The notes: generated from the sequence alone by a model not told the origin. A DNA stretch of 64,000 nt from Bondarzewia mesenterica (GCA_004802705.1 SGPL01000026.1:52834-116833); one strand, 5' to 3'. Positions 51,487-62,218 are shown, counted from the stretch's first letter. Made by a program: numbers and translations.

Positions 51487-53026
51487 AGGTCCCGAGGACA
51501 GTCTGTGTTTGTTGTAGATGTAATGGGCAAGGCCCGGCTCGGAAGTGGGAGGCACGCGAGGAGAATCGAGTGAAGGGGGACCCGTTACTGGGGTTGATTC
51601 GACAAGCTAGCTAGATACAAGAAGCAGTGGTTTATATACATATGAGAACAATGGTCCTTGAGGAGAAATGAAAAGGAAACAAGAATGGAGAAAAGGACGG
51701 AACGATACAGGAGAGAAGATACAGGAGAGTGGAGTCCGATGGAATGAAAAGCGGGAAATGAATAGCGTCCGGATCGTACGGACATCCCCTAGCCTTGCCC
51801 CTTACAGTAGAGCCCAGTGAGGCATTCTGTTATCTACTTGCCCGTAATCTTATCGGACCATGATGTTGTTCAACTGGTGTCGGAGGTCCTGACTTACACT
51901 TCTGAGGGTGGCCCTGGGTACCGTTGCCCTAAACCGCCAGGATGAATTTATCAGTCATCTCGTGATGCTATTTCCATATTTGGTATTCCATTATGGTCCG
52001 TCCTTCAATTGACCTCTGGCACTGCTGATCACCTAGATACTTGTCAAGTTTCAATTAACTATACACTTCGTGAATAATTACTGGGTTTCTCAGCGTGACA
52101 CGGACCATTATTACTATTAGATGGTAAGTAAGTCCAGCTGCCTTTACATACTCACGGTAAGTGTACGCTTTATTGGCACTTGTATGAACGGTAGATCTGC
52201 TTTGGTTATCATGCAGATTGCTCGTATGTCACCGGCACCGTTGACGCACTCAAGGTGCAATTCAAGGAATTCACGACGCAGTTTCGCAAGTTCGTGGTAC
52301 ACGCGAAGCTCAAGATGATGCTGGATGAGCGTATGATGGATGTGCTGGAGCCGCTGTACTGGAGAGACAGGCGCGTTGGCAAGTTCACAGTTGATCTTGG
52401 TGCAGATACCAGGTCAGGGCAGAGAAGGTCGAACCATACTTGAAGCGGCCTCATCGCTGCTGATAAAATCGGGCGTAGGGCGCGACTCGACGCTGTTGGT
52501 TGCTGACGGGTTGCGCGCACTCATCGATAGCATCGCGTCGGGCGAGCCGTTCACGAGGAAGGTATCTAAGGTATCTTGATAAATTTCTGCACCTTGAGGA
52601 GAGATACATGGACATTTGATAAAGTTGTAGTGCCCGATTGCTAAAGGCCTCAAGACACGTGGCCGACACACCCTTCCCGTTGCCCTCACTCTCTTACGCC
52701 ACAATTCCTCTTTACCACTGCTCCCTTTCCCCCGTGCTTGGACCGTGGACGTTCCGACGGCATCGACTAGGTACTTATTAGGACGGATCACCATCTCGCA
52801 TATCGATAACACCCACAGCACCAACTCAGTACAACCCCGCATTTCTCAAGGCAAAACGTGGCAGGGGCAGCGGCTGGCGGCGGGTTTTTTTTTAACACAA
52901 GCATCAGTATATGTCCATCATAGAGTTCCCTGACCCTGCTGGACTAAAATGAAAATTCTCCATCCCATCCTAAGTACTGTGTTGAACCCATTGTTCATAC
53001 AGTCCCGATAATGTCACGGACTAGAT
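51487..53026. other. Non-genic stretch with an unidentified broken coding fragment
   Basis: From 52.2 to 52.6 kb on the plus strand there is an apparent coding remnant in two registers. One reads [20 protein letters not shown] and then [20 protein letters not shown]. After a frame change near 52.41 kb it continues [16 protein letters not shown] and [21 protein letters not shown] do not recognise the family. The rest (51.5-52.1 and 52.6-53.0 kb) shows no coding signal. Confidence 0.4.
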
Positions 53027-54060
53027 TCGCGAATCCCCTTGCAAATTCTGGCACCCGAACGTCATCACCCTTCATCGGGTCGTCGAGGAGGATGATTTCA
53101 GCTTCATCATCATGGACCTCTGCCCCTCTGGTGACTTGCTCGAGGCTGCAATTATGCGCAGGGTGTATGCGAACAACGATGAGCTATTGAAGCTGGCCTT
53201 CACTCAGATGATCGATGCCGTTGAGGCTTGTCATGGCAAAAATGTCCTCCATCGTGATCTGAAGCCGGACAACATCCTTGCGTCGAACGACGGCTCTCAG
53301 ATTTGGTTCACTGACTTTGGCCTCTCAACGTCGAAGAGTACGTCGAATGAATTTAATGTCGACACCTCTAGCTANATGAGTCCTGGTAAGTCATTTCTAT
53401 GTGACCGTTAGTACGGTCTAATGTTTCTTTAGAATGTCTTGGGAGGGTGCGTCCCAGAAACACATATTTGAGCAGAAACAACGACGTCTGGGCTCTCGGA
53501 GTCATCGTCTTCATGATGATCACCCGTCATAGCCCTGGAGAACATGCACATACCGAGGACGCTCTATACCAACAATTCCTCTGCGAGGACAGCTTCCTTC
53601 CCAACAACTTAATGCCGAGAGAGGCTAATGACCTCCTTCAACCTCCTTCTCAGCATATTCACCCTCGACCCCCTGTACCGCATCTCGCTCTCGAAGCTGC
53701 GTGCGGAAATTCAGAGTATCCCTACTTTCTTTGCAGGGTCTCAGACCCCTGCCGCAGGCGGCAAAGCCCCTGTTCCACTCTCGACCGGCAACGTTGAAAC
53801 CTCCATACGCTGCCAGTCCATCCTCCTCGACGCCGATGTCTTTGCCCTCTTCTCGATATTCATCAGTTGCGCGTCCCCTCCCTCCTCCTGGAGCTCTTCA
53901 CCGACCATCTACACGAGCGCGCCATCATCGTCGGCTTTCTTGTCATAGTCGGATTCAGACTCAGACTGGGAGACCGAGGGGCCTATCACTCCTGAGACCC
54001 ATCCTGTCCAGCCCGCAAATGATGTTCCAGACTTACCGAGGGGAAAAATCTTGGAATGAA
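53027..54060 (+). pseudogene. Serine/threonine kinase fragment lacking the N-lobe
   Basis: The readable part begins FWHPNVITLHRVVEEDDFSF and runs through IIMDLCPSGDLLEAAI and the catalytic loop HRDLKPDN to the metal-binding DFG. Then come the activation segment SSxMSPECLG (N at 53375, split by an intron) and NNDVWALGVIVFMMI. The glycine loop and ATP lysine of the N-lobe are missing: an in-frame stop lies just upstream and nothing like them is found before it. A tandem 10-base duplication (ACCTCCTTCA then ACCTCCTTCT, 53631-53650) shifts the frame inside EANDLLLSIFTLDP. After it the neighbouring frame goes on as LYRISLSKLRAEIQSIPTFF, and the tail ends DVPDLPRGKILE. It resembles fungal Ran1/Ksp1-type kinases. 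It cannot be active as it stands. Confidence 0.8.
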
Positions 54061-54629
54061 GTCAGTGCGGGAGGCGCGAGAGCCCGCTCATGCGTCAGTA
54101 GCAACTCAGCAAGGTTCATTTGAAGACATTGAATTGTAATTTGGACAGTGCTGGCTCACCTTACCTGGTCTGACGAGGCAGAGCCATTCGTCCATTCGTC
54201 AACCTGTCTGACGTTTACCTGTACATTTATACCATTCATTTATCTTGTATCGATAGCGTCATGATTGTATTTCCTGTATAATTTATATCCTATGAAACAG
54301 TTGTTGAAACAATTCAGAGAATAACTTACGCGAGAGTCCACGCAGGGTACTAGATGAACTTTGGTCAGACGAGCTATTTAGTTGCCAGTAATCTTGCTCA
54401 CAAAATGCACAAAATGCTATCTTCTAAACATACCATGGCAATTAAAATACTGTACATATACAAGTACCGACGACATGAGAGTCGTGCCAGAGAAAAAGAA
54501 CTGAAAACAATAAATCAACACCTCACTCCCGCTCTACAGCCTTTTCAAGCCGACGTCGCTTTCGTGCCCCGCCATTAAATGCACGCCATTGATCAGTAAC
54601 ATCCTTGTTCCAACGAGATGAGATAAGAC
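54061..54629. other. Spacer between kinase and SNW1 remnants
   Basis: About 570 bp of AT-rich sequence with no coding signal. It separates plus-strand and minus-strand gene remnants that point toward each other. Confidence 0.5.
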
Positions 54630-55455
54630 TTACGCTTCGGTATCTAGACCCCTCTTCCTCCCGCTCTTCGCCTCGTCCAAGAACTTATCCACACTGAATA
54701 CATCTGACGTATCCTTCTCGAACTGCGCAGGTCCTTCCCGCACCCTGATGGGCCTGCGCGCACTCAAATCCAACCCTTGCCTGGCCCAATCCAAATGATC
54801 ATTACCCAGCACCTTCCCAATGCCTTCTTCGGTCCCCCCCACTAAAGCTCTCTTCATTACCCTCGGAGATATTCCCCCGCGCCTTGTAGATCACTGCCGC
54901 CGCCGTGGATCCATGAAACAAAGGCCGATCATACAGGCCATATGATTGGTCATCTGCGAACGACGCAGAGAGCGACACCTGGTTGAAAACCGCGAGTCCG
55001 ACATCGACTCCTTCGACATCGTCGGCTTGGCAAGAGCTAGCGCAATCTTCTCCGAGATATTGCGATTCTGCTACTGCGTGAGCATCTTGGCACGCTGTTA
55101 TGCACCCATGTTGCTCATGCGCATCTCCCGCTCGCGCTCGCGCTGCTTCTCCGCTCGCATCTCGTCTCGGACCTTTCCCGCTTCCTCATCTTCCTCGTCC
55201 TCCGATGCCTCCGACGCGCTCCCATACACGGCCAAGGACAATTTCATCGCCGCCTGACCTTCGGCAGTTGGCCGTGAAGGGGCAATGCCCGCACGCTGAG
55301 CCAATAGACGGAGGTTCTCCTCCTTCGATGCCTTCTCCTTTTGTGCAAGCTTATGCTGCATGAGGGCGCGCTGCCGGACTTCCTCACGCGAGTGCCGGTC
55401 AGCGACAAACAACGCTTCTGACAGTTTTGCAAAATTGTCATTGATATGCAACAAA
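54630..55455 (-). pseudogene. 3' fragment of SNW1/Prp45 (SKIP) splicing factor
   Basis: SNW1 is a core component of the active spliceosome. The fragment starts HINDNFAKLSEALFVADRHS, runs through EEVRQRALMQHKLAQKEKAS and KEENLRLLAQRAG, and the acidic REREREMRMSNMG. Then two in-frame stops occur (55098-55100 and 55071-55073). Recognisable sequence still follows (ISEKIALALAKPTMSKES, then a shifted frame with YDRPLFHGSTAAAVIYKARG). The end is GGTEEGIGKVLGND...FLDEAKSGRKRGLDTEA with its own stop. Thus the whole 3' third of the gene was present and later decayed. The N-terminal two thirds, including the SNWKN signature, are missing; in its place stands an MSH2 piece. Confidence 0.88.
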
Positions 55456-55485
55456 AAAGAAACGCACTCTGGAGGCAAGTGCACG

Positions 55486-56127
55486 CGCACCTCGGTGTTG
55501 ATGAATAGGTCGTTATCCACAAAATCCGACACACCCAGCTGCGTAGGCTCGCATCTGCAAACGCGATGCCGACGGTCTTGTTCTTCGATTTGCTGGAAGA
55601 TCCGGGGGTAGAGGGCGTAGACGCGACTTTGAGGGCTATGACCATCAGAGCGGAAAGGGTATCATCGTCTAAAAAAAAGATCCTCCACCGCCGACAAATT
55701 TCCTGGGGAAGATTACTCTGAGAGATAACATGTAAATTGGATACCAAACTCCGCAAAGAGAGCGAACACACTTCCTTGTCCAACACAAACTTCTTCGCTT
55801 TCCTCCCGTAACCAGGCTCTGGCACCCAAATCTCCACCTTCAAAGGCTTGGCCATGAGCGCGTCCCTCAAAAATGTCTTGGCGACGCTCGCAGAGAGGTT
55901 GACGCTAGACAGACCCGCAGCGTGCCCGCCTGCGCCGAGATACTTGAGCACCGAGTTGGTGTAGAACACGCGTTACGCAACGTACAACGCGTCAGGGCCA
56001 TGCACTGTATAGAATGTGCCGTCGTCGCCGTCTTTGTCCTTGTCCTTCTCTCCTGTACTCCGCGCAAATAGCCACACCGTGCCCGTCGTCTCGGGCAATT
56101 TGGGCGGCAACTTGGCAAAGAAGGTAT
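55486..56127 (-). pseudogene. N-terminal fragment of mismatch-repair gene MSH2
   Basis: MSH2 forms MutS-alpha and recognises DNA mismatches. The fragment begins at an intact acceptor (TTTCAG) with TFFAKLPPKLPETTGTVWLF, then DGTFYTVHGPDALYVA. There an in-frame stop at 55973-55975 replaces the expected Glu. It continues VFYTNSVLKYLGAGGHAAGL, VNLSASVAKTFLRDALMAKP and KKFVLDKE, followed by a retained intron. It then shows a frameshift at a run of eight T (55671-55678) and another near 55540 before VSDFVDNDLFINTE. The first exon and everything after the mismatch-recognition and early connector region, including the ATPase, are missing. A retained intron shows DNA-level copying. It cannot yield a working MSH2. 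Confidence 0.87.
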
Positions 56128-56309
56128 CTGAAAGAGTTCAACTCATGAGCATTGCCTCGGAAAAGGCAAGAAGGGACAAACAAATGTCGTTGCGGTCTTT
56201 TTCTGTACATGAGTGCATATTGTCACTTGTGAGCTCCAAGGTCATTGGTCACAAAATCACCCATCCAAGCTTCGTAGGTTGTTACGGTGACCTATGGTCC
56301 ATAGGGTTT

Positions 56310-57560
56310 ACTTGATAATGATCAACTCGTCAACAGACGTGATAAAGTTTCTGGGTCCCGCTTGGCCGCCACGACTCCATACCATCCTCGGTCATCCTGG
56401 CGGCTCAGGGCGACCGTAAGCTGTTTCTTCACGTCGGTCAGCTTCTCCGCAAACCGCTTTTCGATCTCCTTGACGCGCTTGTCAAAGTCGAGTTGGATCT
56501 GGCTGAGAGACTTGAGACGCGTGATCAGGTTGTCGTGGAAGACGCTGAAGTTGGTAAATGGTTTCGTCTCGGCTTGGCCGCCCTTCTTCTGTTAGGCTTT
56601 TAGTTCAGTCGCATCTGCATGTCAGAGAGAAAATGCTCACAGGCGTCTTGTCAACACCTAGGATCTTGTCCATGTATTGATGGATGGTAAGCAGAAGCGT
56701 ACGTCGACACGCTCGAGATCGTGCTTCAGTCTGTCAACCTCGAGTTGCAGCGAGAACCGAGCGGCCGTATGGCTCTCACCCAGCTTCTTCGACTCGGACT
56801 GCAGCGCAGATTGGAAGGCAGCCAGGTCCGTGTCGCGCTGAGACAGCAGCGACTGTGCACATGCGAGGTCGTTCAGGGCATTCTGCAGGGACGACTCCTT
56901 CACCTCCAGCGTTCATCGCTCGCGTCGGAGCGCGATGTCGTGATCCCGTTCTGCTTTTTCCACGTCTGCTTCCGCGTCTTGGCGGGCTCACGCTCCTTTC
57001 GCACTTCTTCGACCAGGTCTCGAACGTGGCACGCAAGCTCCTCCTGCTGTGCCCGATGTGCGCCGATATCCTGGCTGCAGGTTTCATACATCTGTGTCAT
57101 TTTGTCCAGTTCGTCCTTCAAGTCTGCCACCTTCTGTGATATTTCTGATTAGAAAAAAAAAACGAGAGGATGTGATGCGGTCCTATTGACCCACCTCGGG
57201 CGCTGCTGCCAAAGCCTCCAGTCGTTCTCTCTCGATCGCCTCAACATTGGAAGACGCGCTGGAAGATATGGTGAACATGGTTAAGCGCAGCCCTGTAAGC
57301 CCCGCATTGACGGACTCGAGGTCATCCCATGTGCGTTGGAAACCTGCGGCGTTGGATGGCAGGTAAACGGGCGGTGATACGAGCGCGTCGCCAGCTTCGT
57401 GGAGAGGGTGGACATCGGGTGGGTTTAGAAGGCTGAGGATGTATGCGGATATCGGGAGGCGTGAGGACTCGGATGAAATCTGACTTTGTGTGAGTGAGGT
57501 GTGAGTTTGGGTCGTACATAGCAAATCGAGCAGGGAGAAACGGTTCTGCCTTGGGAGGAA
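56310..57560 (-). pseudogene. Fragment of a coiled-coil protein, possibly Uds1-type septation protein
   Basis: Readable pieces in order are NRFSLLDLL, an intron, then SSESSRLPISAYILSLLNPP. Next come YLPSNAAGFQRTWDDLESVN and LTGLRLTMFTISSSASSNVE, then after an intron VADLKDELDKMTQMYETCSQ and coiled coil. There a frame change occurs (after REREPAK) and then an in-frame TGA (ALRRER stop TLEVKES). The frame goes on with LQNALNDLACAQSLLSQRDT, QYMDKILGVDKTP, an intron, and GGQAETKPFTNFSVFHDNLI with SLSQIQLDFDKRVKEIEKRF. Both ends of the gene are missing. The likeness to fungal 'up-regulated during septation' proteins is from memory and tentative. Its state as a broken copy is clear. Confidence 0.7.
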
Positions 57561-57754
57561 GCGGAGAGTACGGAGGAGAGGGTTTGGATGCGAGAAAGTG
57601 GTGAGGTCAGAGTCGCAGACTCAACAAGTCGACAATGCAGATGCGCGACATGTATACACAAACTTGCACGCATGGTGATTGGCTATACGCGACATAGAAT
57701 AGGGAGTTCAACTACGATGACCAAAACAGCTCCAGTGTACAGCAGCACGAGAAA

Positions 57755-59528
57755 TCACAATTCAGCGGTGCCAGCACGAGCGAGGACAGTGACGGGACCA
57801 ACGGCATCGGGACCGCCTTCAGCATGCTTCTCCACCGCGACAACGGTCTCAGCGATGGCGGTACCATCGTGAACGTCCACTTGAGTATCCGATTTGTCCG
57901 AGCCTCCAACCCTGAAAAGAGATGTACCGAATAAGATGTGCTCGGATGAAGCGAGCTTAACAAGTGTGAAACTCACGAATGCGCAGTCAATTGGACAACT
58001 TCGGTCGTAGATGCTTTACCGCCTGCAAGTGTAGCTTCAACGGTCAGATCTAGACCTTGGATATCGACGGCCGAAGAGCTCAATCTCTCCTGCAACAGCG
58101 AAAGCATATGTAAGCCATACTGGCCAAAAGAAAAACAGAAATGAGACAGAAAAATTACAATGGCATAGTTGATGGCCATGGCCAGAGCTACGATCGCCGG
58201 GTTCGAACCCATATTGTCAACCAAGAGGATATTTGGGTTGACTCGACCGTTACATTTGGGAAGGACCTTGAAGTAGAGCAGCGAATTTGCTAGATATGCA
58301 AGGTCATAAATACTCCTCGCAGTGCCGAGCCAACAGGTTGAAGCCTGGACGTCATTCTGTGTGAGCGTCCATGACAGGAGGAAGTAACCATCGCCGTTGT
58401 CGCGCATCTTCTGGACCTGATCGTTAGCCATGGCATCTTTGTCGTTCGTGTTGGAATATCGGTTGAAGACTGAGAGCTGCCAGTTATCGTAGAAACCGGA
58501 ATAGGCGAAAGAACCGAGGGATGGTCCTTGTTGGCCCGGCTGGAAGATGATCACCACGGCGGCGCGGCCGTTACCGATGAACTGATTGAGGGTGAGATTC
58601 CTGAGGTCGACGGACGTCGGGTCACCGGGCGCAACGAACAGGCCATTGATTGACAATAACAGGCTGAAAAGGCCGTTCCACTCGTCCTGGGTGAAGTGTC
58701 GATAAGAAATATTGCCGACGTCCGTATTGTAGTCATGAGATAAGGTCATGATGATCAGCTCGGCGTTGTTGGCAGTGAAGTCGTTGATGTCGTTTATGAC
58801 ATCCTGAATAGATTGACCATTAGCCCCCAGCCAATTGTCTCCGACCTGAGAATAGTGGCCAGTATAATAGTGGCCAGCGCTGATGACCGGACGGATATCG
58901 AAGTAGCGCGACCCCATGCTGAGTTGACCGGCGACCGACGCATTCTGCGTGAGACAATTGCAAGGAAATGCCCCGATGGTTCCGCCGCTTATAATGCTCA
59001 TTCCAGCATCATGAGAGCCAGGAAGGCAGATGCGTCTGAGAGGGCGATTGCCGAGGGTCGATATATTGCTCTGCATCCATGCCGGCGGCGGATTGTTCGA
59101 CGTGAAATGCCCTGCCGTACCGGACAGGACAAAGCTGACAGCTCCATCGTGGTCCCAACCGAGTTTGAGGACAGTATGCAGGGGATTGTTAAGTGTGGCG
59201 AGTTCTTCGAAGTACACCTTGAGTTGAAACCCGTTGTTCGCGCGCGCTTGCACCTGGAACGAGCAATTTGTTTCTGAACATGCGAAAGTGAGCTTACCGT
59301 GGAAGTAGAAAAACAAGACATACCTGCGAGTGCGTAACTCGCTTCGCCACCGTCATCACTAACATTGGTGAGGAAGCCTTCGTCCCATTCGACATAGATA
59401 GGGACAGTCTGTCCCGGCTCGATTGTTGACGGAAAGTTCCACGCATTCATTTGGTACGAATATTGGTAAGTCCGCTGCCACTGGTAGGGAGTACCGTTGA
59501 CGAGAATGATTCTACCTCCCTGTCCCAT
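57755..59528 (-). CDS. PLC-like phosphodiesterase (PI-PLC X-type TIM barrel)
   Basis: Proteins with this barrel cleave or bind phosphoinositide-type head groups. The start MGQGGRIILVNGTPYQWQRT begins a beta-rich N-terminal domain of about 160 residues with IEPGQTVPIYVEWDEGF. The barrel follows: LRRICLPGSHDAGMS carries the first catalytic His, then SMGSRYFDIRPV and GHYYTGHYSQVG with the second His region, IIMTLSHDYN and RAAVVIIFQPG. The last exon, after an intron inside TAHS, gives VGGSDKSDTQVDVHDGTAIA and ends ARAGTAEL. There is no signal peptide or GPI signal, so it is probably cytosolic or unconventionally exported. The family is firm; whether it has true PI-PLC activity is open. Confidence 0.87.
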
Positions 59529-59719
59529 ATTGACAGTAGAGACACTGGAGAAGACAACGTCAGAAAGAAGCCGACGATATCAACGTAGCGGGGAAATGCT
59601 CTCAACAGGAGCATGGAGACATCAAAGCTTACACTGGATATACTTAGACCGTAAAAGCAAAAGTGACTGAGAGGTGTTCGCGTGGAGCTTGCTGAGATCA
59701 GTCGCTGTATGGGCGATTA

Positions 59720-59727
59720 TTTATATA
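59720..59727 (-). promoter_or_regulatory. Candidate TATA box of the PLC-like gene
   Basis: The minus strand reads TATATAAA about 190 bp upstream of the start codon. The distance suggests a leader or a 5' UTR intron. Assignment is by sequence only. Confidence 0.4.
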
Positions 59728-61060
59728 CGGATGAGATATGCTGCAGCCGTCTCGGAATACTTGGAAAACATTCCGTCTCGATGCTGTGGCGGTAACCGTA
59801 GGCGAGGTCATGGGATGATATCCAGTCTCCCGATAAGACTGGCATGGCCTACTGGCTGGTGTGATCACGACAACAGACAACGTCAAAAGTTCGTGTTCAT
59901 CAGCAAAGCTGGGCTTCGGGGAAACAAAGGAGATATGAAGTCACCGTCCTGATACCACTTCGGTACAATATCTGATCCTCCCACATTCCGAGATATGCCA
60001 GGCACCTCACTTCACAGCGCAAGCGTGAAAAGTGACTGCATGCGGTCCTAATACATGGGGAAGCAAAGTCATTAAAGGCTGGCTCACATAGCGTCGTCGT
60101 TCCGTTCGCTCCCATGATAGCGGCCTCATTGCGAATTACCGAGACATCGTCACGGCAGTTGTGGATTTCCGTCGTGCCGACAGTTGATGAAAATCCTGCT
60201 AAAATGCTGGTCATCGAGTTGTAAGAAGATTTGACTGACAGACACCTGACGCGGGCGCGATGATTCAGAACATTCACCATAAGTTCCTGAGCTCTTCTTT
60301 AGCGCCCGGGAAATGCACAGACCTTCACCTCAATTGACGTTGACTTCAGCGTGGGCGACATCCAATTCTGGTACCGCGTTCTGCCTTGCAGAAAAAGGAT
60401 TCGCTGCTGAGGCTGTGGGAAAAAGAGACGATATCTCATGCAATGCAAGGGCATAACCAGACTCCTGAACACGACACTGAATCACTATTGGGAGAAGCGT
60501 TGCAAACCGGCCAAAGGGCTGCATTTTCGATCCACCGCATCAGCACGTCTCTCTACAGCAAATACCGCTGCGTTAGACTCACCTGACGGACGGTATGGGA
60601 TACCTGGATTCTGCGCGCAGATCTGCGCAGATACACGCTGCACAGGAGCACAAATGAAAGTACCCAAGGAAATGACCAGCGACAAAACAGTGACTGCCCA
60701 GTGCCAGCTTCCACTGGGGACGCCGTTTGAATTCAGGAGCTTTTGCGTGGGTTCCGCCCTATTCCGCCCTCGTTCCGAAAAACAAATTACGAACCTGAGG
60801 CTGATCATGCATCATGGCCTACCGAACGCTACCGAACGCTTTTCGTGTCCTCGATGTCAACTGTCAAATAGAATGGGCTACTTACTCTGACTGGAACCGT
60901 AACATCTGAACTGATTCCCATCGTGACTTCCTCAGCGAGCTTTGATGTGAACTTGCCAATTATCTTGCTTGCAACTACTAGTACCTCAGAGTACCTCGCC
61001 TGAGAGCATTTCGAGATATCTGCTCGAAGGGGTTAACTCCCCGTGGTCGCGCGGGAACCG

Positions 61061-61069
61061 TATATATAT
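61061..61069 (+). promoter_or_regulatory. TATA box of the F-box gene
   Basis: TATATATAT about 150 bp upstream of the start codon on the same strand. Assignment is by sequence and position. Confidence 0.5.
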
Positions 61070-61216
61070 GCCTCACGCTTCAGCGCTTCGGCTTCAACCT
61101 GCTTCAACTTGGTTGGCTCTTAACTTGTATGTCAACAGGGTCCAAGGTGAGAGCTGAAGCGCTGATCCCCCAGACATGGTATTCCTCCTTGTCTGATGAT
61201 GAGACCACTGTAGAGC

Positions 61217-62218
61217 ATGCAGTTCGTCGACTGTCCGCCCGAGATCCTGATGATCATCTTCAGCTACGCCTGCACCGATGGCGGCATCACCGCCCGCTCC
61301 CTTTCCCTGACATCCAAGTACCTCGCCTCCGTCGCTGCCCCCTTTCTCTACCGCACCCTCTCCGTAGCAGGTGTCGCCTCCATCCAACGCGCTTACACCC
61401 ACCTCTCCGCTCTCTCCCCAGAGCGCCGCAGCGTCTACCACCTCTTCCTCTCTGACAAACCCGCCATCGATGCCCTCCCTGACGTCCACTTCGTCGCTCC
61501 AGACCCAGAAAGCCTCGCTAGCGTCGAACGACACCAATTTCTCCACCAGACCGACGCCTCCGAAGCCTCCGCCCTCCCAGACATCGCCACCGCCCTCCTC
61601 CGCCTCCTCTCCCCAACCCTCCGCACCCTCGCCTGCATCCTCTTCAACCCCCTCCAATCCGCCTTCTTCGCCCACCTCTCCATAGCCCCCTTCCCCTTCC
61701 TCACAGACCTCACCCTCAGACTCTCCGAACGCGTCCTCCTCCCTCCCTCCCCAATGCCCTTCGTCCGTTTGCCAAACCTCCAACGCTTCCATTTCGCGAG
61801 TAACCGTTACCTCTCCACGAGCGCCGCTCCCATCCTTCACCTCTTCGCCACAACCTGTCCCCGTCTCACCCTCCTCCGTATCTCAGATCTCCGTCTCATG
61901 CCCGGTTGCGCAGCTACCCTCTGCCGCATGCTCGGCCGCGTCCCCATACGCGATCAATACGGTTGGATGCCCTCCCCCGACGCGCTTCACCGCGTCCCAC
62001 GCCTCCCCTTTCGCATTCGCTCCCTCTTCGTACAACTCGAGGAACTCGATACAGGTGGGTACGAGGCGCACCTCTTGCAACGCATGGCGGAAATGGACTA
62101 TGCCGACAGCTTCGTCCTCCTCCCCAACGCACGGAAACGCACTTATGCCCAGTGGAAGGAAGAGTGGATCGCCGTGACCGAGGGCGATTTGAGTCACTGG
62201 GAGGGAGCGGGAGTGTGA
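61217..62218 (+). CDS. F-box-like protein
   Basis: F-box proteins link substrates to SCF ubiquitin ligases. A single exon codes for 333 residues, unusual in this intron-rich window. The N-terminus MQFVDCPPEILMIIFSYACT, then LSLTSKYLASVAAPFLYRTL, is the agaricomycete F-box pattern (PPEIL...I...LsLtSK). The rest is Leu-rich with amphipathic repeats (LPNLQRFHFASNRYLSTSAA, CPRLTLLRISDLRLMPGCAA) that resemble degenerate leucine-rich repeats for substrate binding. The C-terminus has RTYAQWKEEWIAVTEGD. Codon use is very C-rich at third positions. The substrate is unknown. Such genes are numerous in Agaricomycetes. Confidence 0.82.
   Translation: MQFVDCPPEILMIIFSYACTDGGITARSLSLTSKYLASVAAPFLYRTLSVAGVASIQRAYTHLSALSPERRSVYHLFLSDKPAIDALPDVHFVAPDPESLASVERHQFLHQTDASEASALPDIATALLRLLSPTLRTLACILFNPLQSAFFAHLSIAPFPFLTDLTLRLSERVLLPPSPMPFVRLPNLQRFHFASNRYLSTSAAPILHLFATTCPRLTLLRISDLRLMPGCAATLCRMLGRVPIRDQYGWMPSPDALHRVPRLPFRIRSLFVQLEELDTGGYEAHLLQRMAEMDYADSFVLLPNARKRTYAQWKEEWIAVTEGDLSHWEGAGV

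Larger units (their letters stand above)
59529..61216. other. 1.7 kb intergenic region, no gene recognised
   Basis: Between the PLC-like gene and the F-box gene. A minus-strand frame at 60485-60808 contains a hydrophobic stretch (WHWAVTVLSLVISLGTFICA) that could be a membrane segment, but no gene model could be built around it. A perfect 14-bp palindrome (GCGCAGATCTGCGC, 60615-60628) and a 10-bp tandem repeat (ACCGAACGCT, twice near 60.83 kb) are present. Confidence 0.45.

Noticed and set aside
53375..53375. The N in the kinase activation segment as a stop codon
   Set aside because: The codon is TAN. The family has Tyr here (SSYMSPE), so C or T is likely. The fragment is a pseudogene on other grounds.
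60615..60628. 14-bp perfect palindrome GCGCAGATCTGCGC
   Set aside because: A single short palindrome in GC-rich DNA is expected by chance in 64 kb, and no partner feature is near.
60485..60808. Possible small membrane protein on the minus strand
   Set aside because: One hydrophobic segment only, no recognisable family and no supported exon structure.
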